The position numbers were made by a program, and so were the translations under genes. Under the pieces are notes generated by a model. That model made no database searches. It was not told where the DNA came from and worked only from the letters and a program-made list of their open reading frames with translations. Shown piece after piece: positions 9,159 through 18,542 of a stretch of DNA of 64,000 nt (position 1 is the first letter of the stretch; each line of letters opens with the position of its first letter). The stretch is from positions 3,740,088 to 3,804,087 of the forward strand of contig NZ_CP036268.1 in the NCBI RefSeq assembly GCF_007744515.1, read 5' to 3'. Origin of the DNA: Stratiformator vulcanicus (lineage in GTDB: Bacteria; Planctomycetota; Planctomycetia; Planctomycetales; Planctomycetaceae).

Positions 9159-9563
9159 ATGTTCGCGATTATCGAAGACGGAAGTCGTCAATACCGTGTG
9201 GAGCCGGGTCGCCGGTTTTCGATCGATTACCGCGACGGTTCCGAAGAAGGCGGCACGATCACCTTCGACAAGGTCATGCTCGCCAATGGCGGAGCGGCCA
9301 GCGTCATCGGACAGCCGTTGATCGAAGGAGCGACGGTCGTCGGCGAGATCGTTCGTCCGGAAGAGAAGGGCGAGAAGCTCGAGATTCAAAAATTGCGTCG
9401 CCGAAAGAACTCTCGGCGTCACACCGGCCACCGGCAAAAGTACACGTTGGTCTCGATCTCGGAAATCAACGTGCCGGGGCTTGAAGTCGTGGAGCCGGAC
9501 GACGAAGAACAGGCTCCAGAACCTTCCGCGACGGCAACCGAAGAAGCGGACGCCGAAGAGTAG
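9159..9563 (+). CDS. rplU: 50S ribosomal protein bL21
   Basis: Starting at ATG 9159 the sequence MFAIIEDGSRQYRV is the canonical bL21 N-terminus, and the core continues through the basic loop KLRRRKNSRRHTGHRQ to VSISEI. The protein is 134 residues, about 30 longer than usual because of an acidic Glu/Asp/Ala tail. bL21 binds 23S rRNA in the large subunit. In-frame starts upstream (to 9039) would add unrelated sequence. rpmA (bL27), usually the next gene, is absent: the following gene is a GroES homologue on the other strand. Confidence 0.95.
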   Translation: MFAIIEDGSRQYRVEPGRRFSIDYRDGSEEGGTITFDKVMLANGGAASVIGQPLIEGATVVGEIVRPEEKGEKLEIQKLRRRKNSRRHTGHRQKYTLVSISEINVPGLEVVEPDDEEQAPEPSATATEEADAEE

Positions 9564-9687
9564 ATCCGCGGTCTTCGCTTCCTGACTTTGCTACCAGTCT
9601 CGGCGATCAAGCGCACGACGCCTGTAAAGCGACAAGAGACGACTCTGTCATCCGGCTCAATGACCGGGACAGTTCGATCCGTCAGAT

Positions 9688-10035
9688 TCACTCTTCGTCG
9701 GTATCGGCATTGTCGTCAGGGGTTTCCATCGCCTCCTGTTGTGACGGCGTCCGCCGGAAGACGGCGCACACATCGTCGATCGGCACGACGAACAGCACGT
9801 TGTCCGGCTCAAGATCGACCGGAATCGCCCGCTTTGGATTGAACAGCACCTTGTCGTACTTCCGCACGGGGAAATCTTCATCCCGGTGGATCTGAGCGCT
9901 GATTTCAACGACCCGGCCGGTGATCGTCGGTATCTCGGCGTCATCGGGTAGGACGATCCCGCCGCGCGTTTGCTGGCGACTCTCGTCTTTGCGGATCAGA
10001 ATCCGCATCCCGAGCGGTTCCACAAAATCATCCAA
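9688..10035 (-). CDS. GroES/Cpn10-like co-chaperonin
   Basis: The 115-residue protein carries the Cpn10 fold signature: PLGMRILIRKDESRQQTRGGIVLPDD near the N-terminus, then GRVVEIS, a KYDKVLFN strand and a final VVPIDDVCAVF strand, followed by an acidic tail. The start is most likely TTG at 10035, since a perfect GGAGGT lies 6 bases upstream; the next in-frame starts (GTG 10026, ATG 10002) would trim the N-terminus. No groEL neighbours it. It diverges from classical GroES in the mobile loop, so partner specificity is uncertain. Confidence 0.8.
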   Translation of the reverse strand: MDDFVEPLGMRILIRKDESRQQTRGGIVLPDDAEIPTITGRVVEISAQIHRDEDFPVRKYDKVLFNPKRAIPVDLEPDNVLFVVPIDDVCAVFRRTPSQQEAMETPDDNADTDEE

Positions 10036-10304
10036 CGGCAGACCTCCACTCCACAACAAATGACAAGAAGTGCTTTCCCGCCTCAGCATTATGCACAGGG
10101 GGAAGCATTACGAGCTTTCAACGTCCCCGTCCGGGTTCGCGTCGCGAACCACTGCAATGCCGGTTCCCATCGTACGCGACCGGTCAACCGCCGACGAGAC
10201 TGTCGCCGACAAATGCCGTTTGAACCGAAGATTAACGCGGCAATCAGTTGAAGCCGTCGCCGCCGTGTGTCCGCGATAGTCACCGCGACCACTGAAGTTC
10301 TAGC

Positions 10305-11099
10305 CTACTTGTTCGGTGCGGCTGTGAATCCTTCGAGCAGTTCCTCGTCCCATTCTTCCAGCAGCGGCCAATCGATCGCGCAAGTGCCGAAGTCGGAGAG
10401 GTGCAGGTAGCCCTCGAGCCGCTTGATCGCTTGGTCGAGCAGAGCCGGATCGTTGCGAAAAATCGGCCCGTGACTCGGCAGGAGCCATTGAATGTCGCTG
10501 TCGCGAATTCGTTTGAGCGAGGTGATGAAGTCGGGAATGTCGGAGCCGTGATGCGCGTCGATATTTCCGACGCCCCCATCACGGTAGATGTTATCGCCGC
10601 TGAACAGCAAATCTCCCATGCGGAACGAGAGCTGGCTGTCGGTGTGACCGGGCGTATGCCAGACATCCAATGACAACGAGCCGAGTTCGACGGCATCGCC
10701 TTCGCCAATTGTTTCGTCGAACTTAATCTTCGGCATGTCGATCGAAAGCTCCTGAGCGGGGATCTCCGCATAGGAGGTGATGCGATCGCCTTCGGCGAGT
10801 ACCCGACCGGCGCTTTCGTGCCCGATCACCGCGGCCTGCGGCATCAGTTCCTTGAGCCGCGCCAAACCTTGGATGTGATCGACATCCGCGTGGGTGGCGA
10901 TCAGGTATTTGCAATTGGAGAGAGCAAAGTCCATCCGCCGGATCAGGTCGATGATCTCCGGCACCGTATCTTCGAATCCGATGTCGATTAGCATCCAATC
11001 GGGGCCGTCGAAAATCAGATAGACGCAGCATCCTAATCGTCGCCGCGCCTGATAATTCATCTCAATTACTTGAGGAAAGACTTCCAATCGGTCGAGCAT
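10305..11099 (-). CDS. Metallo-beta-lactamase fold hydrolase
   Basis: From ATG 11099 this is a 264-residue MBL-fold enzyme. The metal-binding motif is THADVDH, that is HxDxDH rather than the standard HxHxDH, followed by [34 protein letters not shown] and LLPSHGPIF, which supply the later His and Asp ligands. The substitution of the second His by Asp is found in some MBL subgroups and may change metal preference. The substrate cannot be assigned. The open frame extends upstream to 11189 but that part is Arg-rich and lacks homology. It stands alone between convergent and divergent neighbours. Confidence 0.85.
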   Translation of the reverse strand: MLDRLEVFPQVIEMNYQARRRLGCCVYLIFDGPDWMLIDIGFEDTVPEIIDLIRRMDFALSNCKYLIATHADVDHIQGLARLKELMPQAAVIGHESAGRVLAEGDRITSYAEIPAQELSIDMPKIKFDETIGEGDAVELGSLSLDVWHTPGHTDSQLSFRMGDLLFSGDNIYRDGGVGNIDAHHGSDIPDFITSLKRIRDSDIQWLLPSHGPIFRNDPALLDQAIKRLEGYLHLSDFGTCAIDWPLLEEWDEELLEGFTAAPNK

Positions 11100-11328
11100 C
11101 GAGCAAACTTTGTAAAACGTCACTGGGGATGGCGAGCGGACTCGCCTGCCTGGCCGCCAGATTTTAGCGCGGGCTGACGACCGCCACAACCTGCGCAGTT
11201 CCGATCCGTTCGTCTCGCTCCGGTTGCGTCAGCCGCGCGAAGGCGAAAAAATCAATTCTGAGAGCCGATTTCCGCCGCCGGCGCTTCGCCGGGACTCCCT
11301 GAATGCCGCTGGAGAGATCTCGCGACTT

Positions 11329-12519
11329 ATGACGATTGAGTTTGACTGTCCCAACTGCGGCGTCGCAATCCGGGTCGACGATTCGGCCGCGGGAAAAAAG
11401 GGCAGTTGCCCCAAGTGCCGCATGAAGCTGAGGGTCCCGGCGATCGCCCCCGCCGATGAACCGCCCGAGCCTGATCCGCCGACCGCGCCCCCTGCGGCAG
11501 TTCCGGATCAGCCGGTCGCAGCCGCGCCCGAAGCTCCGCCCGAGCAGATCGCATCACCCCCGGTGCCACCGACAGAGACTCCCGCATTCAACCCGGCAGA
11601 ATTTCTGACAGTGGAGGAAGAATCCGTCACAGGCCGAACGACAAAGCACCGGCGGAAGCGTGGCCGAGGTCGGTCATCGGGACTGATTTTCAGCACGGTC
11701 GTCGCGGTCGTTTGCGGCTTGATGATCGCGGTCGTCGTCTATCGGTATGCTGTCGACACCGGGCCACGGCTGACCGGCGAAGCCGTGGCCGCACCATCGG
11801 CTCGCGCGGCATTGCCACCGAAGTCGATCGTGCCTCCGGCGGCGGGCCTACCTGAAGAATCGGTCGCGTTGGTCATGCAAGCGCTTCAGCCGCCCGGCGT
11901 TCCGTTTAAGAGTCGGCTGATGGAATTGCGATTCGTCGCCGCGGAGAACGCGATTCTGGTTTCAGTGGCCGAGTCGAGCGCAACGACGCTGTTCGCGGTT
12001 CCGCTCGGACAGGAGTCGAAAGTGGCGGCAATCGTCCGCCTCAATCGCCAGCAAGTCGCCGCCTTGAAATATAAAGAACGTCGGGATGAGGTCCTGCAGT
12101 TCTTTCGCGTCTTCAGCAATACACTGCGCAACGGAGAAGCCATCGTGCCCGACGATCAGGGCTTTCGCGATACCGTGGGTCTCAATGCACTGACCGGTGT
12201 GCTCGGGTATTCGGTCGAAGCGGTGGCCGAAGGCCGCGTTTATCGCTGCGTCTATGAGGACGAGTCCGGCCGAATTTATTTTGCATTGCCGGAATTGACG
12301 ACCGAGTTTCAAATCCGCGGCCGCGTTCTTCCGGACGGTTCGACACCGATTCCACTCGACTATCAAGTGACGGTCGCCGAGCAATCCCTTGAACCGCCGC
12401 GCGTACCCGAGCGATCAGAATTAATCGATTCCGAAGCCGGCGACGTTTCGGAGGCGGGGTCTGTATTCGGCGAGGCAGAGGATGCCGCTTCGCCAGCCAT
12501 GCCCCAAGTCATCGATTGA
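11329..12519 (+). CDS. Zinc-ribbon membrane protein
   Basis: The 396-residue protein starts with an MJ0042-like zinc ribbon (EFDCPNCGVAIRV...GSCPKCRMKL, four cysteines in two CxxC pairs, residues 6-30). A Pro/Ala-rich linker and a basic patch (KHRRKRGRGR) follow, then one transmembrane helix (GLIFSTVVAVVCGLMIAVVVY, about residues 121-141) and an extracytoplasmic domain of about 240 residues of unknown fold. The topology suggests a cytoplasmic ribbon with an external sensing or binding domain. Start ATG 11329 is preferred because the ribbon begins there, with GGAGAG about 13 bases upstream. A second protein of similar plan is at 53153. Confidence 0.8.
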   Translation: MTIEFDCPNCGVAIRVDDSAAGKKGSCPKCRMKLRVPAIAPADEPPEPDPPTAPPAAVPDQPVAAAPEAPPEQIASPPVPPTETPAFNPAEFLTVEEESVTGRTTKHRRKRGRGRSSGLIFSTVVAVVCGLMIAVVVYRYAVDTGPRLTGEAVAAPSARAALPPKSIVPPAAGLPEESVALVMQALQPPGVPFKSRLMELRFVAAENAILVSVAESSATTLFAVPLGQESKVAAIVRLNRQQVAALKYKERRDEVLQFFRVFSNTLRNGEAIVPDDQGFRDTVGLNALTGVLGYSVEAVAEGRVYRCVYEDESGRIYFALPELTTEFQIRGRVLPDGSTPIPLDYQVTVAEQSLEPPRVPERSELIDSEAGDVSEAGSVFGEAEDAASPAMPQVID

Positions 12520-12572
12520 TCCGGCTTCACTGTGAACACGCTGCACCTTGTTAAGCGGCGTCTGCTCGTTTG

Positions 12573-13727
12573 CTAAAGCAGATCGGAGACGACCGAGTCC
12601 GCCACGAAGCGCCCGGCATTGGTCAGACGGATGCGGGAACCGCGTTGTTCGAGCAACTGCTCGCGAAGCTGATGCTGAAGCGTCGCTCCTCCCAGTTCAA
12701 TCAGATCGAAGCCGGTTCTTCCGCGAAATTCGTCGAGGTCCAGGCCGTCGACCATGCGCAAACCCAGCATGATTAATTCGCGGGCCGCCTGCTCAGGTTT
12801 TAAGCGTTCCTCTTCAGCGACCGGCGAGTGCCCTGACTCCATTCGCTTCAACCACGTAAAAACGCTGCGATGGTTCGAGCGGCGAACCCCATCAATATAG
12901 CTCGCCGCTCCCGGCCCAAAAGCCAGGTAAGGCTTTGCATTCCAATATCCGAGATTGTGTCGGCATTCGAATCCCGGCTGAGCGAAGTTCGAGATTTCAT
13001 AATGCCGATATCCCGCTTCAGTCAGTTGACCGATCGCGTGGGCATACATCTCGCGCTCTAATTCTTCGGGCACCGGCGAGAGCGTGCCTTTCGCCCGCCG
13101 CGTCCAAAAGCTGGTCCCTTTTTCGAATGTAAGGCCGTAGGTGGAGAGGTGCCGCGGTCGCAATTGCACCGCTTCGTCGAGGGTCGACTTCCAATCAGTC
13201 AGTGTCTGTCCCGGCACTCCAAAAATCAGATCGAGAGCGACATTCGGGATCGATTCGCGAATCGCAGCGGTGACTTCGCGGACGATGCCGCCGTCGTGAT
13301 CACGTTCTAATATTGAAAGCTCGCTCGAGTTAAATGATTGAACACCCAAGCTAATACGATTAATGCCCGACCCGGCCAGCGACGTCAATTTGTCTGCGTC
13401 GAGCAAGTCGCGGGGATTGGCTTCAATGCTCCACTCATACCCGGGAGCAAGCGAAAAGCGGGACCGGAGGACACCGATCAACTCACACAGTCGCTCGTTC
13501 GGCAAGTGCGTCGGAGTTCCCCCGCCCAAAAACATTGTATCGACTTCAATCGGCTTATCGATCGACTGCAACTCTCGCTTTAAGGCTGAGAGATAGTCGC
13601 CAATAAGATCATCGCGACCGGCAACGAGTGTGAAGTCACAATATCCGCAGCGGTGCCGGCAGAACGGAACGTGAATATAGACCGAACGCGGCAATGACAC
13701 GCTCAATGAGACCGGCCTATTCTGCAT
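12573..13727 (-). CDS. hemW: Radical SAM HemW (coproporphyrinogen oxidase-like, heme chaperone family)
   Basis: The 384-residue product has the HemW/HemN-like radical SAM core: SVYIHVPFCRHRCGYCDF holds the CxxxCxxC iron-sulfur motif, then FLGGGTPTHLPN, IEANPRD, RISLGVQSFN, LDLIFGVPGQT and HYEISNFAQPG. The HemW-specific tail HNLGYWNAKPYLAFGPGA and a C-terminal winged-helix are present. HemW proteins, unlike HemN, act in heme delivery rather than porphyrin oxidation. The gene overlaps the upstream PhyH gene by 11 bases, so the two are likely co-transcribed. Confidence 0.92.
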   Translation of the reverse strand: MQNRPVSLSVSLPRSVYIHVPFCRHRCGYCDFTLVAGRDDLIGDYLSALKRELQSIDKPIEVDTMFLGGGTPTHLPNERLCELIGVLRSRFSLAPGYEWSIEANPRDLLDADKLTSLAGSGINRISLGVQSFNSSELSILERDHDGGIVREVTAAIRESIPNVALDLIFGVPGQTLTDWKSTLDEAVQLRPRHLSTYGLTFEKGTSFWTRRAKGTLSPVPEELEREMYAHAIGQLTEAGYRHYEISNFAQPGFECRHNLGYWNAKPYLAFGPGAASYIDGVRRSNHRSVFTWLKRMESGHSPVAEEERLKPEQAARELIMLGLRMVDGLDLDEFRGRTGFDLIELGGATLQHQLREQLLEQRGSRIRLTNAGRFVADSVVSDLL

Positions 13728-14553
13728 CGGGCCGCGGCGGATTTTTCCAATGTCCGCTCGGATCGGAACCCGAGACGATCACGCCCTTTTCATTCCAGTC
13801 CATTCCGGCGCGGACATCAGCTGCCGCGTATCGCAGCGTCAACGCGCATCGCCGGCGATCCGATTCGTTCGCTTCCGATCCGTGAAGAAGCAAGTCGGAA
13901 TGAATGGAACACTCGCCGGCCAATAGGGGATCATCGACCGGCGTCCCATATTGTTCGGGATGATCAATCGTCTGATTGAGGACGTTTTGCTCATGCGAGC
14001 CGCTGGGGCGAAAGGTCATGTGGCCATAATGATGACTTCCGGCAATAAATCGCATATTCGCATTCCCGGCGTCGGCATCATCAATCGCGAGCCAGACCGT
14101 CACCGCCTTCGATGGTGACAGCGGCCAGTAGCTGGCGTCCTGGTGCCACGCCACGCTCTTGCCATCATGCGGCATCTTACAAAAGAAATGCGACCCCCAC
14201 CCCACGACATCGTCGCCCAGCAGGTCTTTCACGAGTGCGACGATCTCCGGCTTCTTTAAAATGTCATAGACGCGGCCATGCTTTAAATGCGCGGTGCTAA
14301 TCGAATAACTATCCTTTCCCTCCGCAAGATATTTCTGAAGCAATTCGTCGAAATAGGATCGAATCTCAGAAATTTCATTTTCGCCGAAGACCCGAAAAGG
14401 ACGCAGATAACCCTCGCGGTTGAACCGCTCGATTTGATCTTCGGAAAGTACCGTTGGATCATCATTTCTGATTTTGTGAAATCGCAAGTCGCGTTCCATT
14501 GTCGCGAGCGCGTCACCGTCGGGAACTGCTTTGAATTCTTTGTCCGATGCCAT
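13717..14553 (-). CDS. Phytanoyl-CoA dioxygenase (PhyH) family protein
   Basis: This 278-residue protein is an Fe(II)/2-oxoglutarate-dependent dioxygenase of the PhyH family. The first two iron ligands are in AWHQDASYW, the distal His in LLLHGSEANES, and the 2OG-binding Arg probably in RRRCALTLRY. Upstream, the DQIERFNREGYLRPF segment is the usual N-terminal start of the fold. PhyH proteins hydroxylate diverse small molecules, and the substrate cannot be read from sequence. Start ATG 14553 has AGGAAAGG upstream. A second family member lies at 54586; the two are only distantly alike. Confidence 0.88.
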   Translation of the reverse strand: MASDKEFKAVPDGDALATMERDLRFHKIRNDDPTVLSEDQIERFNREGYLRPFRVFGENEISEIRSYFDELLQKYLAEGKDSYSISTAHLKHGRVYDILKKPEIVALVKDLLGDDVVGWGSHFFCKMPHDGKSVAWHQDASYWPLSPSKAVTVWLAIDDADAGNANMRFIAGSHHYGHMTFRPSGSHEQNVLNQTIDHPEQYGTPVDDPLLAGECSIHSDLLLHGSEANESDRRRCALTLRYAAADVRAGMDWNEKGVIVSGSDPSGHWKNPPRPDAE

Positions 14554-14600
14554 CGCGAAGTCGCCTTTCCTCGCTCGTATTAATTTCGAAAAAACTGATT

Positions 14601-15107
14601 TTATTCGCCATTGCTGTCATCGCCACTGTCGTCACTGGCACCCAGATAGTCGCTGAGAATCTCATTCGGTGGAGGAGCAAACCAGTGCTTCGGCGTCCCT
14701 TCCTTGAGTTTCACGACATCGTGCGTGATGCCACCCTCGACTGTTTCCTGACGTAATTGATCCACATCGACATCGAAGTCATATTCGACGAGCTTGAGCA
14801 TTGCGGAAAACGGGTACTTATACCGTGCATCTTTGTTCTTACGAAGAATATCATGGTACTTCGCCAACGGTCGAAAATCCTCTGGCAACTCATCGCCGTT
14901 GTTCTGCATGTAAAAGACAAGTAATTCGGCCGACCAAGCCATCGCGTAATCCTGACGCATGATCGTTGTGGCGCGACCTGCCAACCAAACCAAACCAATG
15001 CAGATCGCAACGAACACGAGAATCGCCACGAGCCAGCGTCCGCCGGACCGTTTCTTATTCGGCGATTCTTTATTTTCTAAGCTTTGATCAGATGAAGTCG
15101 TCGACAT
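14601..15107 (-). CDS. Hypothetical single-pass membrane protein
   Basis: I do not recognise a family. The 168-residue protein has a hydrophilic, Ser/Lys/Asn-rich first 23 residues, one membrane helix (WLVAILVFVAICIGLVWLAG, about 25-44) and an external part of about 120 residues with an acidic end. Features such as MQNNGDELPEDFRPLAKYHD suggest a small structured domain. It lies between PhyH and the FAH-family gene on the same strand. Confidence 0.6.
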   Translation of the reverse strand: MSTTSSDQSLENKESPNKKRSGGRWLVAILVFVAICIGLVWLAGRATTIMRQDYAMAWSAELLVFYMQNNGDELPEDFRPLAKYHDILRKNKDARYKYPFSAMLKLVEYDFDVDVDQLRQETVEGGITHDVVKLKEGTPKHWFAPPPNEILSDYLGASDDSGDDSNGE

Positions 15108-15256
15108 CGTCTCGATTATTCTTTCCGAGAGTATTTAAATTATCCAACAATAAGTGATTTAAAATCGCCCGGCATACAAGCCGTCGGGAAAATCGCTCGT
15201 TGATCGACCATCGGCTTGCGCCTCCGGCTGGTATTGAATTCGATTCTCGATGTCCG

Positions 15257-16123
15257 TCAGGACTCGCGAATGACGGGATTTATTAATTCGCCGATACCGG
15301 CGATCGAAATCTTAACGGCGTCGCCGTCCTGTAACGTGAAATCATCCGGCGGAATAATGCCCGTACCGGTCAACAGGACCGCACCCTGCGGGAGCGCGTA
15401 TTCCTTACCGAGCCAGGCGACGAGATCGGTAAATGAACGGGCCATCTCCGAAAGTCGCGTCTCATCATGAACGACTTCGGTGCCGTCGCGTTTGACAATT
15501 AATTCAATCGTAATTTCTTCGAGCGGCAGCGGCTGATCGGCCAGTTTCACATACGGGCCGATCGCGCAGCTTTGATCGTAGACTTTCGCTTGAGGCAGAT
15601 AGAGCGGATTCTCACCTTCAATATCGCGAGCAGAGACGTCATTCCCGACGGAGTATCCGACGATTCGCAAATCGGGGCTGACGAGCAATGCCAGTTCCGG
15701 CTCTGGCACGGACCACTTACTATCGGAGCGGGCTCGGATCGGTTCAAAAGGATGCACGACCCGCTCGGGGAGGGACTTAAAGAACAATTCGGGCCGATCG
15801 GCCGTATAGACACGATCGTAATGCGAAGCGCCGCTTTCCGATTCTTCCATGCGAGCCGTCTGGCTGCGTTTATATGTCACTCCGGCCGCCCAGACCTCCT
15901 GTCCATTGACCGGCGCGAGCAACCGAATATCGCCCAGCGGCACCGGCGGCAGGTCATGTTCAAGAAGCGATTCGACGAGAAGAATCGGGTTCTCGTCGTG
16001 CAGGATGTCAGAAAGCGTCTCCACGGCCGGGCCGCGACCGCGGTCGAGTAGACGGACTGATGCGCCATCGACGACGCCGATCGCATCGTCATCCAACGAA
16101 GTTTGCAAACGGCAAAGCAACAT
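15257..16123 (-). CDS. Fumarylacetoacetate hydrolase (FAH) family protein
   Basis: The 288-residue protein has the FAH C-terminal fold. Metal-binding acidic residues are in VPEPELALL (ExE) and in the GNDVSARDIEGENP segment (Asp), and SCAIGPYV and LTGTGIIPP are typical active-site loops. Family members are metal-dependent hydrolases, hydratases or decarboxylases acting on diketo or ketodeoxy sugar acids. The WAAGVTYKRSQTARMEES segment resembles the sugar-acid subgroup, but I would not name a substrate. Start ATG 16123 has GGAGGAG about 6 bases upstream, a strong ribosome-binding site. Confidence 0.88.
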   Translation of the reverse strand: MLLCRLQTSLDDDAIGVVDGASVRLLDRGRGPAVETLSDILHDENPILLVESLLEHDLPPVPLGDIRLLAPVNGQEVWAAGVTYKRSQTARMEESESGASHYDRVYTADRPELFFKSLPERVVHPFEPIRARSDSKWSVPEPELALLVSPDLRIVGYSVGNDVSARDIEGENPLYLPQAKVYDQSCAIGPYVKLADQPLPLEEITIELIVKRDGTEVVHDETRLSEMARSFTDLVAWLGKEYALPQGAVLLTGTGIIPPDDFTLQDGDAVKISIAGIGELINPVIRES

Positions 16124-16228
16124 GATGATTCTCCTCCGCCGAATATCTTACCGCTTGGCCCGGTCGGTCGTCACGGCTTCGCGGACCCCGTTTTGTTCGA
16201 CAATCCAATCGCGATTCGATCACTAGAA

Positions 16229-17257
16229 TTACTGCTCGGCACCGGTCTCACCAGCCCGCAGCAGGGAAAGTAACTCCATAAAGTCTGGCGGCAATTCGGC
16301 CTCGAATGCAACACGCTCTTCACTCACGGGATGGCTGAATTCGAGCCGACGAGCGTGCAGACACTGGCGTTTGATGACGGGGGCGTGGGCCGGCTCCAGA
16401 TGAAATTCACTCCGTTTGACGGTCCCGCCTCCGCCGTAGACTTTGTCCGCGACAATGGGATGCCCGAGGTGCTGCATGTGAACGCGTAATTGGTGAGTCC
16501 GGCCGGACTTCGGTCGCAGTCGCATCAATGTGTAGCCGGCAAATCGTTCGATTACCTCGTAAAAGGTAGCCGCTTCGCGGGCGTCGCCGCCGGGGCCGGA
16601 CACCTGCATTTTCTCGCGCTGTGCGGAGTGAACGCGAATGTGTGTCTCGATCCAGTCACTATCGAATGCGACCGACCCACGGACGATGGCCCAGTATTCC
16701 TTTGACACCTCGCGGCGTTCAAACTGTCGGCTGAGTCGATGGTGCGTCTGATTGTCTTTGGCAACTACGAGGACGCCGGTCGTGTCGCGGTCTAATCGAT
16801 GCACAATTCCGGGTCGGTGCACGCCGCCGGCGTCACTGAGCCGGTCGAAGTGATATTGCAGCCCGGCGGCCAGTGTGCCGGAGGGATTTCCGCGTCCCGG
16901 ATGAACGATCACGCCAGCGGCCTTGTCGAGGACGACGAGAGAGTCGTCCTCGTGAAGGATGCTCAGCGGCAGCGGTTCAGCGGGAATGGTCGCCGCGGGA
17001 GGCTCAGGCAACGCAAGGTCGATTTGGTCGCCCGATCGCAATCGGTGTCCGGGCTTCGTTTTTTCACCATTGAGCCGCACGTTCGAGTCGCGAATCGACT
17101 TTTGCAGCAACGATCGACTGAGATCGGGATACCGGCTCGCCAGAAAATGATCGACGCGACTTCCGGCATCGGCGTCTTCGACACGATGATGATGCCGAGG
17201 TTCCGCACCAGCCGTGTCCGACCCCGGCGATTGCGGCGGTACTATCGGCTCAGACAT
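16229..17257 (-). CDS. rluD: RluA/RluD-family 23S rRNA pseudouridine synthase
   Basis: The 342-residue product begins with a polar leader, then an S4 RNA-binding domain (DHFLASRYPDLSRSLLQKSI...VRLNG) and the RluA-type catalytic domain. The catalytic Asp is in HRLDRDTTGVLV, and the conserved SGRTHQLRVHM and GHPIVADKVYGG follow. The domain pair fits RluD (helix 69 of 23S rRNA) or RluC; the exact sites are inferred. It is followed upstream by the membrane/TPR-like protein gene on the same strand. Confidence 0.9.
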   Translation of the reverse strand: MSEPIVPPQSPGSDTAGAEPRHHHRVEDADAGSRVDHFLASRYPDLSRSLLQKSIRDSNVRLNGEKTKPGHRLRSGDQIDLALPEPPAATIPAEPLPLSILHEDDSLVVLDKAAGVIVHPGRGNPSGTLAAGLQYHFDRLSDAGGVHRPGIVHRLDRDTTGVLVVAKDNQTHHRLSRQFERREVSKEYWAIVRGSVAFDSDWIETHIRVHSAQREKMQVSGPGGDAREAATFYEVIERFAGYTLMRLRPKSGRTHQLRVHMQHLGHPIVADKVYGGGGTVKRSEFHLEPAHAPVIKRQCLHARRLEFSHPVSEERVAFEAELPPDFMELLSLLRAGETGAEQ

Positions 17258-17353
17258 GGTCGATCATACTCCCGCAACTCGCAATCGGCCTCAGAGTAAA
17301 CGACCCATTCTGCTTCAGAAGCAAAATCGTTCGCCCTTGCCGAATGAGGACCT

Positions 17354-18235
17354 CTAAGACCCGGTCGCAGACCCGGCTTCGGTCTCCGGCAGTGGCGGGA
17401 ACTCGATTTCCGAGGCCCCGGACGACCCAGCGCCACTTCCGCTTTCCGTCGTAGGTGCGGGAATGTCGGGGAATTCAATTTCAGGCAGGTTCGGACCTTC
17501 GTCCGCCGTTCCGGTCGTTGAACCCGCTTCGACCTCGCCGGTCGTGCTCTCTGCCGGGGCTGGCAGGGGAAGGCTCGGGCCGTCCTGCGGTGTTTCGAGG
17601 TCCGCCGGCTTCGGATTCTGTTCGGCGTACCACGCGTAGAACTCTGAGATTGATTTGTTTTCCAGCGAAGCGACCCGCTCTTCAGATATCTGCTTGTAGA
17701 CCGACTCCGGGTAGGTTTCGATCAGTTCCTCATAGCGACTGATCGCCCGGGTCATATCACCATCGGAAGTCGCTTCCAGCACGCGGGCCGAGCCGAACAA
17801 AGCCCGCTCCCGCGCCATCGGCGGTGCCGAACGATCGGCAAGGATTTGCTCATATTGCTCGCCTGCGCCGCTCAGGTCCCGCAAAGCACCGTCACGGTCT
17901 GTGAAGATCAGATCGAGGCCGCTGCGAAGCCGGGCGTCAGCCGCATTGAGCTGTGCCCAGACCGCGACCGGAGAACCGGGATAGGCTTCAGCGATATTCT
18001 CAAATTGCTCTGCGGTCGGCACCTGCGACGTCAAAGCGGAGGTCAGTTCCCCCCACTCGGTCGACGAAGCGGCGGCTTGCGAACGGAAAAAATAGATCGC
18101 AAGGGCCGTCACCAGCAGCAAACCGGCGACGACGACCGCCACGATGTTCCAATATTTTTCGGCAACGGGACGCACCCGTTCGGTCAGCTTTTCGAGATCG
18201 TTCTCGTGGAGCCGGTGGCGTTCTTCCGCATTCAT
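17354..18235 (-). CDS. Membrane-anchored tetratricopeptide-like protein
   Basis: From ATG 18235 the 293-residue protein has a short cytoplasmic N-terminus (EERHRLHENDLEKL), one transmembrane helix (IVAVVVAGLLLVTALAIYFF, about 30-49) and an external helical region that resembles YfgM/BamD-type TPR proteins: AEAYPGSPVAVWAQLNAADA and ISRYEELIETYPESVYKQISEERV. The last 90 residues are Pro/Glu/Ser/Gly-rich with repeated EIEFP segments and look disordered. GGGAGAT lies about 6 bases before the start. The likely role is envelope protein assembly or scaffolding, not proven. Confidence 0.75.
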   Translation of the reverse strand: MNAEERHRLHENDLEKLTERVRPVAEKYWNIVAVVVAGLLLVTALAIYFFRSQAAASSTEWGELTSALTSQVPTAEQFENIAEAYPGSPVAVWAQLNAADARLRSGLDLIFTDRDGALRDLSGAGEQYEQILADRSAPPMARERALFGSARVLEATSDGDMTRAISRYEELIETYPESVYKQISEERVASLENKSISEFYAWYAEQNPKPADLETPQDGPSLPLPAPAESTTGEVEAGSTTGTADEGPNLPEIEFPDIPAPTTESGSGAGSSGASEIEFPPLPETEAGSATGS

Positions 18236-18542
18236 AAACGAGATCTCCCGGATTGCCTTCAGGGCATCCTTGCAGTCGCTCGGGACGCGTCGCACGAAAT
18301 CGAAGCCGAGCGAATGAATGACCCGGCAGCGTCAAACGGCGAAAAGCGATCATTGCGGCCTCTTGAAATGGCACGAGCCGCTTCAAAAACCCGCTGTCGA
18401 ACCCGCGAGTATAAAACCGCGAAAAAACGACGGCAAGCCGCTCGCCGGAACAACTCTCGAAGTCGGCTTCGGCATCCAGACGTCAAATGGTCTGCCGACG
18501 CTCACTTGGCAGCGACTTCGACGCAACACATTAAATCTCGCT

